A stretch of DNA of 8,272 nt from the NCBI GenBank assembly GCA_913048145.1, contig CAJWVP010000118.1, positions 1 to 8,272 of the forward strand, read 5' to 3'. Below are positions 1-6,157 of the stretch, piece by piece (positions within the stretch are counted from its first letter, which is position 1; each line of letters begins with the position of its first letter). A program made the translations under genes and the position numbers. Under the pieces are notes generated by a model. It saw only the letters and a list, made by a program, of their open reading frames with translations. It searched no databases and was not told where the DNA came from. Source of the DNA: an uncultured Rhodospirillaceae bacterium. Lineage in GTDB: Bacteria > Pseudomonadota > Alphaproteobacteria > Rhodospirillales > Casp-alpha2.

Positions 1-281
1 CATTCGCTTGTTCATGCAGCGTGGATACGTCGGCCTCTCAATTTTCGCTTCGAGGATCGAAATTTGAGACTCAACACTCTTCTCGGATTTGAGTACACGT
101 GAATAGAGTCTCAATGTACTATCATATTCTAGTACTTTGATTTGGAAAATCGATCAGAAAGAAAAGCACGTGGCGGATGCCTCATGACTGAAAATAAGAA
201 TGAGTAGTGCAAGTGCTGCAACCTGCCAGAATTCAAAAAAAAGATCGAATGAGAAACATGAAAAAATCCAGCACAATCGCA
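1..281. other. AT-rich stretch without a recognisable gene
   Basis: This stretch is about 40% GC by hand count, clearly below the genes to its right. It holds A/T runs (eight A at about 235-242) and a 9-bp inverted repeat (TTGAGACTC at 64-72, GAGTCTCAA at 106-114). A plus-strand frame is open from the left edge to a TGA at 100-102 (33 codons) and could be the tail of an unseen gene, but its codon choice gives no support. On the minus strand a 42-codon hydrophobic frame (282 down to 154) begins at an ATG overlapping the stop of the TPR gene (TAATG). Hydrophobic translations are expected from T-rich DNA, so I do not call it. I see no GC-rich stem typical of an intrinsic terminator. Confidence 0.5.
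64..114. repeat. 9-bp inverted repeat, 33-nt loop
   Basis: TTGAGACTC at 64-72 is the exact reverse complement of GAGTCTCAA at 106-114. The left arm is itself near-palindromic (TTGAG-A-CTCAA, 64-74), and ATTTGAG recurs as a direct repeat at 62-68 and 87-93. It could be a weak hairpin or a binding site. It lacks a run of T directly after the stem on either strand, so it is not a clear terminator. Confidence 0.35.
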
Positions 282-1994
282 TTAAAAATCGAATCGAATT
301 GAACTAACGGTCGGCTTAACAATCGAATTATCAATCGGATGAACAGTCGAATTAACGAATCGATGAGCAACTAACAAACTAGCTAACAGCCAGACAGGCC
401 GACCAAGTGCACCGGCCAGATGCGCCACTGCAGTATCGGGGCTAATAATGAGATCAAGATGGGCCATAGCCGCCGCCGTATCCGAAAAATCTCGAAGCTG
501 ACCGCCCAACGCCACTAACTTCGACGTCATTTTCAATGTCCTCAAGTCGCTGGCTTCGTCATCCTTTTGCAGCGACACCCAGTGCACGCCCTGAACGTCG
601 AATAGCGGCTGAAACGCCGCCAGACCGGGAGAACGCCAGGTATTCCGTTGATGGTGATGGCTCCCCTTCCAGACCACTCCAACCCGAAATTGGCCCTGCC
701 CGCCGACCCGCTCTGACCAGGCGTCGCGGAGTTCACCAGGGACGGCCAAATAGGGAACGTTCCTGGGAATCGTGTCCAGATTGGTCGCGAAGGCACCCGG
801 CAGGCTCATCATCGGGATATGGTAATCACATGAGGGCAATGGGCTTGAGGTCGCGATCACGTCGTCGACGCCCGCACACCGTGCCATCAATTTGGTTAAC
901 GGCGCCGGGCACTCCACGAGGACACGTCGAACCCTGGCGGCCATCGCCGGTAAATAGCGGGCGAACTGAATCGTATCCCCGAAACCCTGTTCGGCATGGA
1001 CAAGGACGGTCGCGTTCGCCTGGGACCGACCGTCCCATTGTGGGCAAGGCCAGTCCCGGTATATCTCCGCAAAGTGCTGCGTTTTCCAACGCCATTCAAA
1101 GGCCGCCCACCCCTCAGGCAGGCGTCCCATCTGCAGCAATACCTGCGCACGGTTCCGTTGGGTTTCCGCGTTCTCTGGATCCAACTCCAACGCTCGCTCA
1201 TACGCGCACAATGCACCTACTGGATCGCCCAGTTCCTGCAGCGCCACACCGCGGTTACCATGAACGGTGGCATGGTCAGGGGCCTCGGCCAACGCCGCAT
1301 CATAATGGAAGACAGCCTCTTCCAAGATCGAACGTGTGCGGAGAATATTGCCAAGATTAGCCTGCGCCTCGAACAGTGCCGGGTCCACGGCGATGGCGCT
1401 CCGATAATAGGTTTCGGCCAGGTCATCGTTATTTTCAGCTTGATGCAAACACCCCAACTCGAACAGCGCCGGCGCGAAATGCGGCGCCAGTTCAACGCAG
1501 CGTTCGAAGGCGGGCTGCGCGGAACTGAATTGCTTCAAGGCCGTTGCGGCCAATCCATAATTATAATGAGCCGGCACCAAATCTGGACTAAGTTCCACAG
1601 CCCGGTTAGCAAACAGCATGGCGGTCTCCGTTTCGCCGGAATCCAGGTGCGCACCGGCAAGATCGGACAGGGATGCGGGGTCACCGGGTTGCAAATAGAG
1701 TGCGCGGGCAAAGGCCGATACGGCGGCCCTATTCTCACCGACGGCCTTCAGCACCCGCCCGCGGTTAGAATGATACATAGCCGCTTCCGAATGAAGGGTG
1801 ATCGCCTTGTCGATCAGATTCAAGGCCTCATCAAATGCGGCCCGTTGGAAGGCCAGCAGACCCAGCAGGTGATGGGCGTCAGCGTGTCCCGGATCTGTTC
1901 TCAGGATATCGCCGTAAGCTTCCCCAGCTTCGTCCAGACAACCAGACTGGTGAAGCTGGATGGCATTCTGTAATTGAGCGGTGACGTCCGACAT
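282..1994 (-). CDS. TPR protein with glycosyltransferase-like domain, C-terminus truncated and replaced
   Basis: From the ATG at 1994 the product has 570 residues. Residues about 1-295 are tandem tetratricopeptide repeats, with recurring patterns such as A-x-x-x-Y/F-x-x-A-L-x-L-x-P and N-x-G. A W-rich linker (EGWAAFEWRW, about 294-303) leads to a GT-B/heptosyltransferase-like domain with EQGFGDTIQFARYLP (about 335-349), VGVVWKGSHHHQRNTWRS (about 438-455) and DLIISPDTAVAHLAGALGRPVWLL (about 514-537). Such TPR-glycosyltransferase proteins are common in alphaproteobacteria and are thought to act on surface glycans or proteins; the substrate is unknown. After GRPVWLL, relatives normally continue some 40-50 residues with a W/R-rich segment. 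Here that segment is absent, and a 33-residue tail follows that includes four-residue repeats (NSTV, HPID, NSIV, KPTV). I prefer the ATG at 1994 over a TTG at 2015 because AAGGA lies 8 nt before it. It is divergent from the glutamine-synthetase-like operon. Confidence 0.85.
   Translation of the reverse strand: MSDVTAQLQNAIQLHQSGCLDEAGEAYGDILRTDPGHADAHHLLGLLAFQRAAFDEALNLIDKAITLHSEAAMYHSNRGRVLKAVGENRAAVSAFARALYLQPGDPASLSDLAGAHLDSGETETAMLFANRAVELSPDLVPAHYNYGLAATALKQFSSAQPAFERCVELAPHFAPALFELGCLHQAENNDDLAETYYRSAIAVDPALFEAQANLGNILRTRSILEEAVFHYDAALAEAPDHATVHGNRGVALQELGDPVGALCAYERALELDPENAETQRNRAQVLLQMGRLPEGWAAFEWRWKTQHFAEIYRDWPCPQWDGRSQANATVLVHAEQGFGDTIQFARYLPAMAARVRRVLVECPAPLTKLMARCAGVDDVIATSSPLPSCDYHIPMMSLPGAFATNLDTIPRNVPYLAVPGELRDAWSERVGGQGQFRVGVVWKGSHHHQRNTWRSPGLAAFQPLFDVQGVHWVSLQKDDEASDLRTLKMTSKLVALGGQLRDFSDTAAAMAHLDLIISPDTAVAHLAGALGRPVWLLASLLVAHRFVNSTVHPIDNSIVKPTVSSIRFDF
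306..365. repeat. Degenerate 12-bp tandem repeat inside the 3' end of the TPR gene
   Basis: Plus-strand units are AACGGTCGGCTT (306-317), AACAATCGAATT (318-329), ATCAATCGGATG (330-341), AACAGTCGAATT (342-353) and a shifted AACGAATCGATG (354-365). More degenerate related units (CACAATCGCATT at 272-283, AAAAATCGAATC at 284-295) lie just outside. The unit is a multiple of three, so on the minus strand it encodes four-residue repeats: NSTV, HPID, NSIV, KPTV. The array lies where the conserved end of the glycosyltransferase domain should be. Confidence 0.7.
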
Positions 1995-2002
1995 TAAGCG
2001 GT

Positions 2003-2007
2003 TCCTT
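2003..2007 (-). promoter_or_regulatory. Ribosome binding site of the TPR gene
   Basis: On the minus strand this reads AAGGA, 8 nt before the ATG at 1994-1992. It favours that ATG over the in-frame TTG at 2015, which lies upstream of this site. Confidence 0.6.
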
Positions 2008-2074
2008 GATCCCAATCCCCGACCGTATCGCGCCCGAGGCCGACGTCAAGTTTGGACGAGACAAGCCGCGTACT

Positions 2075-2106
2075 TTGACATGAAAATATCCTTGCGTCCT
2101 GCTAAC
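2075..2106 (+). promoter_or_regulatory. Possible promoter of the glutamine-synthetase-like operon
   Basis: A consensus -35 box TTGACA lies at 2075-2080. The best -10 candidate I see is GCTAAC at 2101-2106, but the 20-nt spacer is longer than the usual 16-18. The site lies in the 146-bp divergent region between the TPR gene and the ligase gene, 35 nt before the ligase start codon. I see no sigma-54 type GG-N10-GC element. Confidence 0.3.
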
Positions 2107-2140
2107 CTGCCATAACAGCGAAAGCCCATAGGAGAACAAA

Positions 2141-3508
2141 ATGGATCCCCGGGACGTCACGAACTCTGAACAAGCCCGCACCATTGTCGAACAGCGCGGC
2201 CTCGATCACGTTAAAGTCGGGGTCTTTGACATCGACGGCATTCTCCGTGGCAAATATATGGCCAGAGACAAATTTTTTTCCGCCTTGGACAAGGGGTTTG
2301 GATTTTGCGATGTGATCGTCGGGTGGGATGCGTACGATCAGCTTTACGACAATGTAACCGTTACAGGATGGCATACCGGATATCCAGATGCAGGCGTCCG
2401 GATCCTACCGGCCAGTTGCCGCGAGATCCCTTGGGAAGACGGCATGTTGTTGTTCCTTGGCGAATTTGAAGGCAATCATGAAGCGGTATGCCCTCGGGCC
2501 ATGCTGCGCCGGGTTCTGGACCGGGCTGACGGCATGGGCTTCGACGTCCTCGCTGGGTTCGAATACGAATTTTTTGTCTTCGAGGAAACGCCCCAAAGCG
2601 TGCGCGAGAAGAATTACCAGGACATGACCCCCATGCAGCCCGGGTTCTTTGGCTATTCCATCCTCCGTAATACAGTGGAGAGCGATTTCTACCGCGACCT
2701 CCTTGAGGGATGTACGGACATGGACATGCCCCTCGAAGGCTTACACGAGGAGACCGGACCCGGCGTCCTGGAAGCCGCCATCACCGTCGATACGGCCCTG
2801 AACGCCGCTGATAAGGCTGCCTTGTTTAAGGCATTCACAAAGATCATGGCTCAGAAAAACGGTATGATGGCTACTTTCATGGCCAAATGCTCCGGCGATT
2901 GGCCCGGCCAAAGCGGTCACATCCACATGTCCCTCAAATCCAAGGATGGTGCTGCCGCCTTTTTCGACGGCGATACGTCCGACGGCATGAGCCAGCTAAT
3001 GCGTCACTTCGTCGGAGGGCAGCAGAAACTGATGCCGGAAATGCTGGCTATGATCGCCTCTACGGTAAACTCTTATACCCGTTTGATTCCAGGATACTGG
3101 GCGCCGACCAACGCCACCTGGGGGGTGGATAATCGTACCTGCGCGCTTCGAGTCATTCCCGGGTCGGCGAAGTCCCAGCGCGTCGAATATCGGGTCGCCG
3201 CCGCCGATGCGAACCCCTATCTGGCACTGGCCGCGGCTGTTGGCGCCGGCCTGTGGGGCATTAAAAACGAGATCGAACCAGAACCGGCCATCCGCGGCAA
3301 CGCCTACGACGCCAAATTCCCGAAGCGGCTCAACCTTCCGGCCACCCTGTGGGAGGCAGCGCAACGCTTTAAGACCTCAAAACCGGCCCGCGCCCTATTC
3401 GGCGACACCTTCGTCGATCACTTCGCCGCCAGCCGCGAATGGGAGGAACGCGAGTTCCGCAAACACATCACCGATTGGGAGATGGAGCGCTACTTCGAGA
3501 TCATCTGA
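2141..3508 (+). CDS. Glutamine-synthetase-family gamma-glutamyl ligase (PuuA/GlnT-like), not the assimilatory enzyme
   Basis: The 455-residue product has the whole glutamine synthetase fold. The N-terminal beta-grasp region is about 20-105. Catalytic motifs follow: FEYEFF (140-145, metal-binding glutamates), EETGPGVLEAA (203-213), SGHIHMSL (258-265), NSYTRLIPGYWAPTNATWG (310-328) and RVEYRVAAADANPY (347-360). The family joins glutamate to ammonia or an amine using ATP. The tyrosine adenylylation motif of GlnA (NLYDLP-like) is missing, and the FDIDGILRGKY opening is typical of the PuuA/GlnT/IpuC group that glutamylates amines, so an amine or amino alcohol is the likelier acceptor. AGGAG at 2130-2134 lies 6 nt before the ATG. 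An iron-dependent alcohol dehydrogenase follows 50 bp downstream with no terminator between, suggesting one transcript and oxidation of a glutamylated or free amino alcohol (inference). Substrate specificity cannot be read from the sequence. Confidence 0.9.
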   Translation: MDPRDVTNSEQARTIVEQRGLDHVKVGVFDIDGILRGKYMARDKFFSALDKGFGFCDVIVGWDAYDQLYDNVTVTGWHTGYPDAGVRILPASCREIPWEDGMLLFLGEFEGNHEAVCPRAMLRRVLDRADGMGFDVLAGFEYEFFVFEETPQSVREKNYQDMTPMQPGFFGYSILRNTVESDFYRDLLEGCTDMDMPLEGLHEETGPGVLEAAITVDTALNAADKAALFKAFTKIMAQKNGMMATFMAKCSGDWPGQSGHIHMSLKSKDGAAAFFDGDTSDGMSQLMRHFVGGQQKLMPEMLAMIASTVNSYTRLIPGYWAPTNATWGVDNRTCALRVIPGSAKSQRVEYRVAAADANPYLALAAAVGAGLWGIKNEIEPEPAIRGNAYDAKFPKRLNLPATLWEAAQRFKTSKPARALFGDTFVDHFAASREWEEREFRKHITDWEMERYFEII

Positions 3509-3558
3509 TTGATCGCAACGCGTCTCCCACCCCATAGATCACCGAGTATAAGCACGAC

Positions 3559-4728
3559 ATGACCAAGACTACACTTACCGGCAACTGGAGTTACCCGACA
3601 GCTGTCCGCATGGGCGTTGGGCGCATTTCCGAGCTGGCAGAAGCCTGCCGGGCACTTGGCATGGCGCGGCCCCTGCTGGTCACGGACCCGGGGTTAAAGG
3701 CCTTACCCATGGTAATCGATGCCCTTGCAGCGAACGATGCGGTAGGCCTTCCGACAGGTTTGTTCTACGAGGTCAAACCCAATCCACTCGGCAGCAACGT
3801 GGACGCCGGCGTTCAAACCTTCAAGAATGGTAACCACGATGGCGTCATCGCTTTCGGCGGCGGCAGCGCGATGGACGTCGGTAAGCTGATCGCCTTCATG
3901 GCCGGACAGACCCGGTCTCTTTGGGACTTCGAAGACATCGGCGACTATTGGACGCGGGCCAATGCCAGTGCCATCGCCCCCATCGTCGCTGTACCGACGA
4001 CCTCCGGCACCGGCTCGGAAGTGGGGCGCGCGGGTGTCGCCACCCACGAGGGCATGCAAACCAAGAAAGTCATCTTTCATCCCCGCATGATGCCGGGCGT
4101 CGTCATTTGCGATCCGGAGTTGGTCACCGGATTGCCCGCCAACCTGACGGCCTGGACCGGCATGGACGCCTTAGTGCACTGCCTGGAGGCCTATTGCGCG
4201 ACGGGCTATCATCCCATCGCTGACGGTGTAGCCTTGGAGGGTCTGAAGTTGATCCACCAATGGCTGCCGCGGGCGGTCGCCGACGGCGCCGACCTGGAAG
4301 CGCGTACCCACATGATGAGCGCCGCCGCCATGGGCGCCACCGCTTTCCAAAAGGGCCTCGGCGCCATCCATTCCCTTAGCCATCCCGTTGGCGCTATCTA
4401 CGACACACATCACGGCCTAACTAATGCCGTATTCATCCCCTATGTACTCATGTTCAACCAACCGGCGATAAAGGACCGCATGGCGGACCTAGCTCGCTAC
4501 TTGGAACTGCGGCAGCCGTCTTTCCACGCGGTCATCGACTGGACCCTGGCCCTTCGTGAACAGTTCGAAATCCCGCACACGGCAGCCACACTGAACATCG
4601 AGGCGGATCGGTTGGACGACCTTGCCTCCATGGCGGCGATGGATCCAACGGCGTCATCGAACCCGGTTCCAGTTAAGGCAGCGGCCATGCGGTGCATTTA
4701 CGAGGCGGCCATGGCCGGGACCCTATGA
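3559..4728 (+). CDS. Iron-containing alcohol dehydrogenase
   Basis: The 389-residue product is the usual length for group III (Fe-ADH) dehydrogenases such as FucO and AdhB, which interconvert alcohols and aldehydes with NAD(P). The nucleotide-binding GGGSAMDVGK is at 100-109, followed by PTTSGTGSEV (146-155). The four metal ligands align with those of FucO: D203 and H207 in TGMDALVHCLEAY, H271 in GAIHSLSHP and H285 in YDTHHGLTNA. All catalytic features are present, so it should be active. The ATG at 3559 has only a poor Shine-Dalgarno sequence, suggesting translation linked to the preceding ligase gene. Its stop overlaps the start of the YbaK-like gene (ATGA, 4725-4728). A partner aldehyde dehydrogenase, common in amine-degradation clusters, is not in this window. 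Confidence 0.93.
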   Translation: MTKTTLTGNWSYPTAVRMGVGRISELAEACRALGMARPLLVTDPGLKALPMVIDALAANDAVGLPTGLFYEVKPNPLGSNVDAGVQTFKNGNHDGVIAFGGGSAMDVGKLIAFMAGQTRSLWDFEDIGDYWTRANASAIAPIVAVPTTSGTGSEVGRAGVATHEGMQTKKVIFHPRMMPGVVICDPELVTGLPANLTAWTGMDALVHCLEAYCATGYHPIADGVALEGLKLIHQWLPRAVADGADLEARTHMMSAAAMGATAFQKGLGAIHSLSHPVGAIYDTHHGLTNAVFIPYVLMFNQPAIKDRMADLARYLELRQPSFHAVIDWTLALREQFEIPHTAATLNIEADRLDDLASMAAMDPTASSNPVPVKAAAMRCIYEAAMAGTL

Positions 4729-5219
4729 GCGACAAGGATACCCATGAGCGCTTGTTGGCTTTACTAGATTCCCACGACGCGCGGTACCGAGTTATTGAAC
4801 ACGAACCGGAAGGGCGCTCCGAGGAAATCAGCCGCATTCGGGGAAACGATCCGGCCCAGGCCATGAAGGCCCTCGTGCTCTCCGTGAGTGGGCGCGGCAA
4901 AGGCAAACGCGCCGTCATGGCCGTCATCCCCGGCAGCCAACGCCTGGACATGAAAGCGTTATTGTCACATGTGGGCGCGCAAAAAGGCCGGTTCGCTCAG
5001 TCAAAAGAAGCGGCGGACCTTACAGGCTGCATCATGGGCGCAATTCCTCCTTTTAGTTTTCGAAAAGACCTAACCCTTGTCGTCGACGAAAGTTTTAGGG
5101 CTTGGGAGGAAGTGGCCTTCAATGCCGGACGGTTGGACCGCTCGCTGATGCTGTGTTTCGCCGATTATGAGAAAATTGTTAAACCCGATTTTGGCCGCTT
5201 CGCCACATTTGGAAATTGA
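4725..5219 (+). CDS. YbaK/ProX-type aminoacyl-tRNA deacylase
   Basis: The 164-residue product matches the YbaK/EbsC/ProX (aminoacyl-tRNA-editing) family in length and pattern. These enzymes hydrolyse mischarged tRNAs, for example Cys-tRNAPro or Ala-tRNAPro. Visible features are the conserved lysine K48 in MKALVL (47-52), the VIPGSQRLDMKAL segment (68-79) and the glycine/proline loop GAIPPFSF (105-112). The start at 4725 overlaps the dehydrogenase stop as ATGA, the standard arrangement for translational coupling. An in-frame ATG at 4692 would lie inside the dehydrogenase gene and add 11 residues that do not fit the family. Why an editing enzyme is coupled to amine and alcohol metabolism is unclear; removal of a tRNA charged with a pathway-derived non-protein amino acid is possible. 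It may equally be a chance neighbour. Confidence 0.88.
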   Translation: MSDKDTHERLLALLDSHDARYRVIEHEPEGRSEEISRIRGNDPAQAMKALVLSVSGRGKGKRAVMAVIPGSQRLDMKALLSHVGAQKGRFAQSKEAADLTGCIMGAIPPFSFRKDLTLVVDESFRAWEEVAFNAGRLDRSLMLCFADYEKIVKPDFGRFATFGN

Positions 5220-5552
5220 TTACCCCCCCTTCGCGAACGCTGTTGCGCGATGGGAGTTGAGGGCCCGGCAGTCCGTCGCGTATTAGCAACTGACCGCCGT
5301 GACCAACTTGACCACTTTTTGAGCGTCCTACTTGGCCATGGAAATCCACAACGTATGGGCCTGAATGGGACCCCCGTGCATATACCGTAGCTTTTTGATG
5401 GGGTACGATGATTAAGGGTTTTCCATGATCTGGAAGTATCAGCCGCCATGAACCCAAGGGGCAATTAGCGAGATCAATGATTAGACGATGGGATGCCACC
5501 TTCGGCGGTACGGTTACCGGGTCAAAACGCGATCAGTAAGGGCCATGGCAAT
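5220..5552. other. 333-bp convergent intergenic stretch, no defensible gene, possible gene remnant
   Basis: This stretch separates the YbaK-like gene from the convergent lipoprotein gene. The YbaK frame continues past its TGA for 56 sense codons to a TAG at 5388-5390, with an internal ATG at 5250. On the minus strand, frames are open over 5179-5499 (GTG start) and 5165-5464. None has a convincing Shine-Dalgarno sequence, recognisable domain or the C/G-rich third positions of the neighbouring genes. A small imperfect hairpin (CCACC-TTC-GGCGG) lies near 5496-5508, without a T run. It may be a decayed gene or plain spacer. Confidence 0.45.
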
Positions 5553-5972
5553 TTATTGTTTGGAGAGATCTTCGAACAAGCCATCGCCCTGACGCTGACG
5601 CCGCGGATCTACGAGGTTGTGGCTATTGTCGCCCACTTTCTGGACCCCATTGGCGTAGGGGTTCAACCGGTCGTAGCAGGTCACTCGGCCAAGGGTGTTA
5701 TAGCAGTAGATCCGGGGGTTAATCTCGGGTTCATCTTCCTCACAGTAATGAAGTCCCTGCTCGCGGCGCACGGTAGAACAATTCTTGCCGCTGCTGATCG
5801 AAACGAAGTGATCCACGATCGTCTTATCCGTGCCGACGACCGCCAGGGCATCCGCCTGGCCCAGGAACGGCACCCCCGACATGGCCAATGGCCCGCAACC
5901 GCCCAGAGCTATGACACAAAAGAGCACCAGTAAGACAAATCTGCGTTGGCCATCAAAAGCTGGCATGATCAT
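5553..5972 (-). CDS. Cysteine-rich lipoprotein of unknown function
   Basis: From the ATG at 5972 the product has 139 residues. It opens with a lipoprotein signal peptide: a basic QRR (9-11), the hydrophobic stretch FVLLVLFCVIA, and the lipobox LGGC with the lipidated cysteine at residue 26. The mature part has four further cysteines spaced C-x11-C-x12-C-x8-C, in the segments GKNC, HYC, RIYC and TLGRVTCYDRLNPY. Small lipoproteins with this GK-x-CS...YC...YCY-TLG-VTCY pattern occur, to my recollection, in alphaproteobacteria without an assigned function. The cysteines probably form two disulfides in the periplasm (inference). A GTG at 6011 would extend the N-terminus by 13 residues ahead of the signal peptide and is less likely; an ATG at 5966 is also possible. 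It is divergent from the CNHC thioredoxin-like gene and may share its control region. Confidence 0.75.
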   Translation of the reverse strand: MIMPAFDGQRRFVLLVLFCVIALGGCGPLAMSGVPFLGQADALAVVGTDKTIVDHFVSISSGKNCSTVRREQGLHYCEEDEPEINPRIYCYNTLGRVTCYDRLNPYANGVQKVGDNSHNLVDPRRQRQGDGLFEDLSKQ

Positions 5973-6018
5973 GACATCCACGATTCTAAACCCTTGTACT
6001 TTTGATGCCACAAAGATG

Positions 6019-6024
6019 TTAATA
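6019..6024 (-). promoter_or_regulatory. Possible -10 box of the lipoprotein gene
   Basis: On the minus strand this reads TATTAA in an AT-rich context, about 47 nt before the ATG at 5972. No clear -35 box is visible at normal spacing. The position where one would lie is covered by the palindrome at 6037-6052, which would suit a repressor or activator site. Confidence 0.25.
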
Positions 6025-6036
6025 TCACGTAAATTC

Positions 6037-6052
6037 GCGTCAGTTCTGACGC
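6037..6052. promoter_or_regulatory. 16-bp palindrome, candidate operator
   Basis: GCGTCAG (6037-6043) and CTGACGC (6046-6052) are perfect 7-bp inverted arms around a central TT. The site lies in the 185-bp region between the divergent lipoprotein and thioredoxin-like genes, in the AT-richer part just upstream of the possible lipoprotein -10 box. The geometry suits a dimeric helix-turn-helix regulator. I cannot assign a regulator family. Confidence 0.4.
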
Positions 6053-6111
6053 CATCACGCCATCAACTAAGCATCTGTATTCATGAACGTTTTTTGTTCT
6101 CTGGGCGGTCC

Positions 6112-6125
6112 GGAAATGCTATAGA
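6112..6125 (+). promoter_or_regulatory. Possible extended -10 promoter of the thioredoxin-like gene
   Basis: TATAGA at 6120-6125 is preceded by TG (TGCTATAGA), resembling an extended -10 element. A weak TTGTTC lies at 6094-6099 but is 20 nt away, too far for a normal -35. Transcription would begin just before AGGAG at 6141-6145. Confidence 0.25.
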
Positions 6126-6157
6126 ACAGCAAACGCTCATAGGAGTGAGATTCAAGC

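Noticed and set aside
1..102. Tail of a plus-strand gene entering from the left edge
   Set aside because: Only 33 codons are visible, with no recognisable motif or codon bias. It cannot be supported from this window alone.
154..282. 42-residue hydrophobic minus-strand peptide starting at TAATG
   Set aside because: T-rich DNA gives hydrophobic translations by default. There is no separate ribosome site and no family match I recognise.
272..365. CRISPR-like array
   Set aside because: The repeats are 12 bp, directly adjacent and degenerate, with no spacers. It is a minisatellite-type repeat.
536..1360. 274-codon plus-strand open frame rich in R and P
   Set aside because: It is antisense to the same gene and has the composition of a shadow frame, with no motif.
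996..1973. 325-codon plus-strand open frame
   Set aside because: It is wholly antisense to the TPR-glycosyltransferase gene, whose domains are clear, and its translation shows no recognisable domain.
1995..2015. TTG start at 2015 for the TPR protein
   Set aside because: The AAGGA site lies 8 nt before the ATG at 1994, inside the stretch the longer form would translate. The seven extra residues are not family-like.
4692..4724. Earlier ATG for the YbaK-like protein
   Set aside because: It lies deep inside the dehydrogenase gene and adds residues unlike the family. The ATGA overlap start at 4725 fits better.
5217..5390. Readthrough or selenocysteine at the YbaK TGA with a 56-residue extension
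   Set aside because: The family normally ends where this protein ends, no stem-loop suited to a SECIS is evident, and a chance open frame of this length is not improbable.
5179..5499. 106-codon minus-strand frame with GTG start
   Set aside because: It has no ribosome site, overlaps the end of the YbaK-like gene, has A/T-ending codons unlike the neighbouring genes, and shows no recognisable domain.
5493..5933. 146-codon plus-strand frame
   Set aside because: It is antisense to the lipoprotein gene, whose signal peptide and lipobox are clear.
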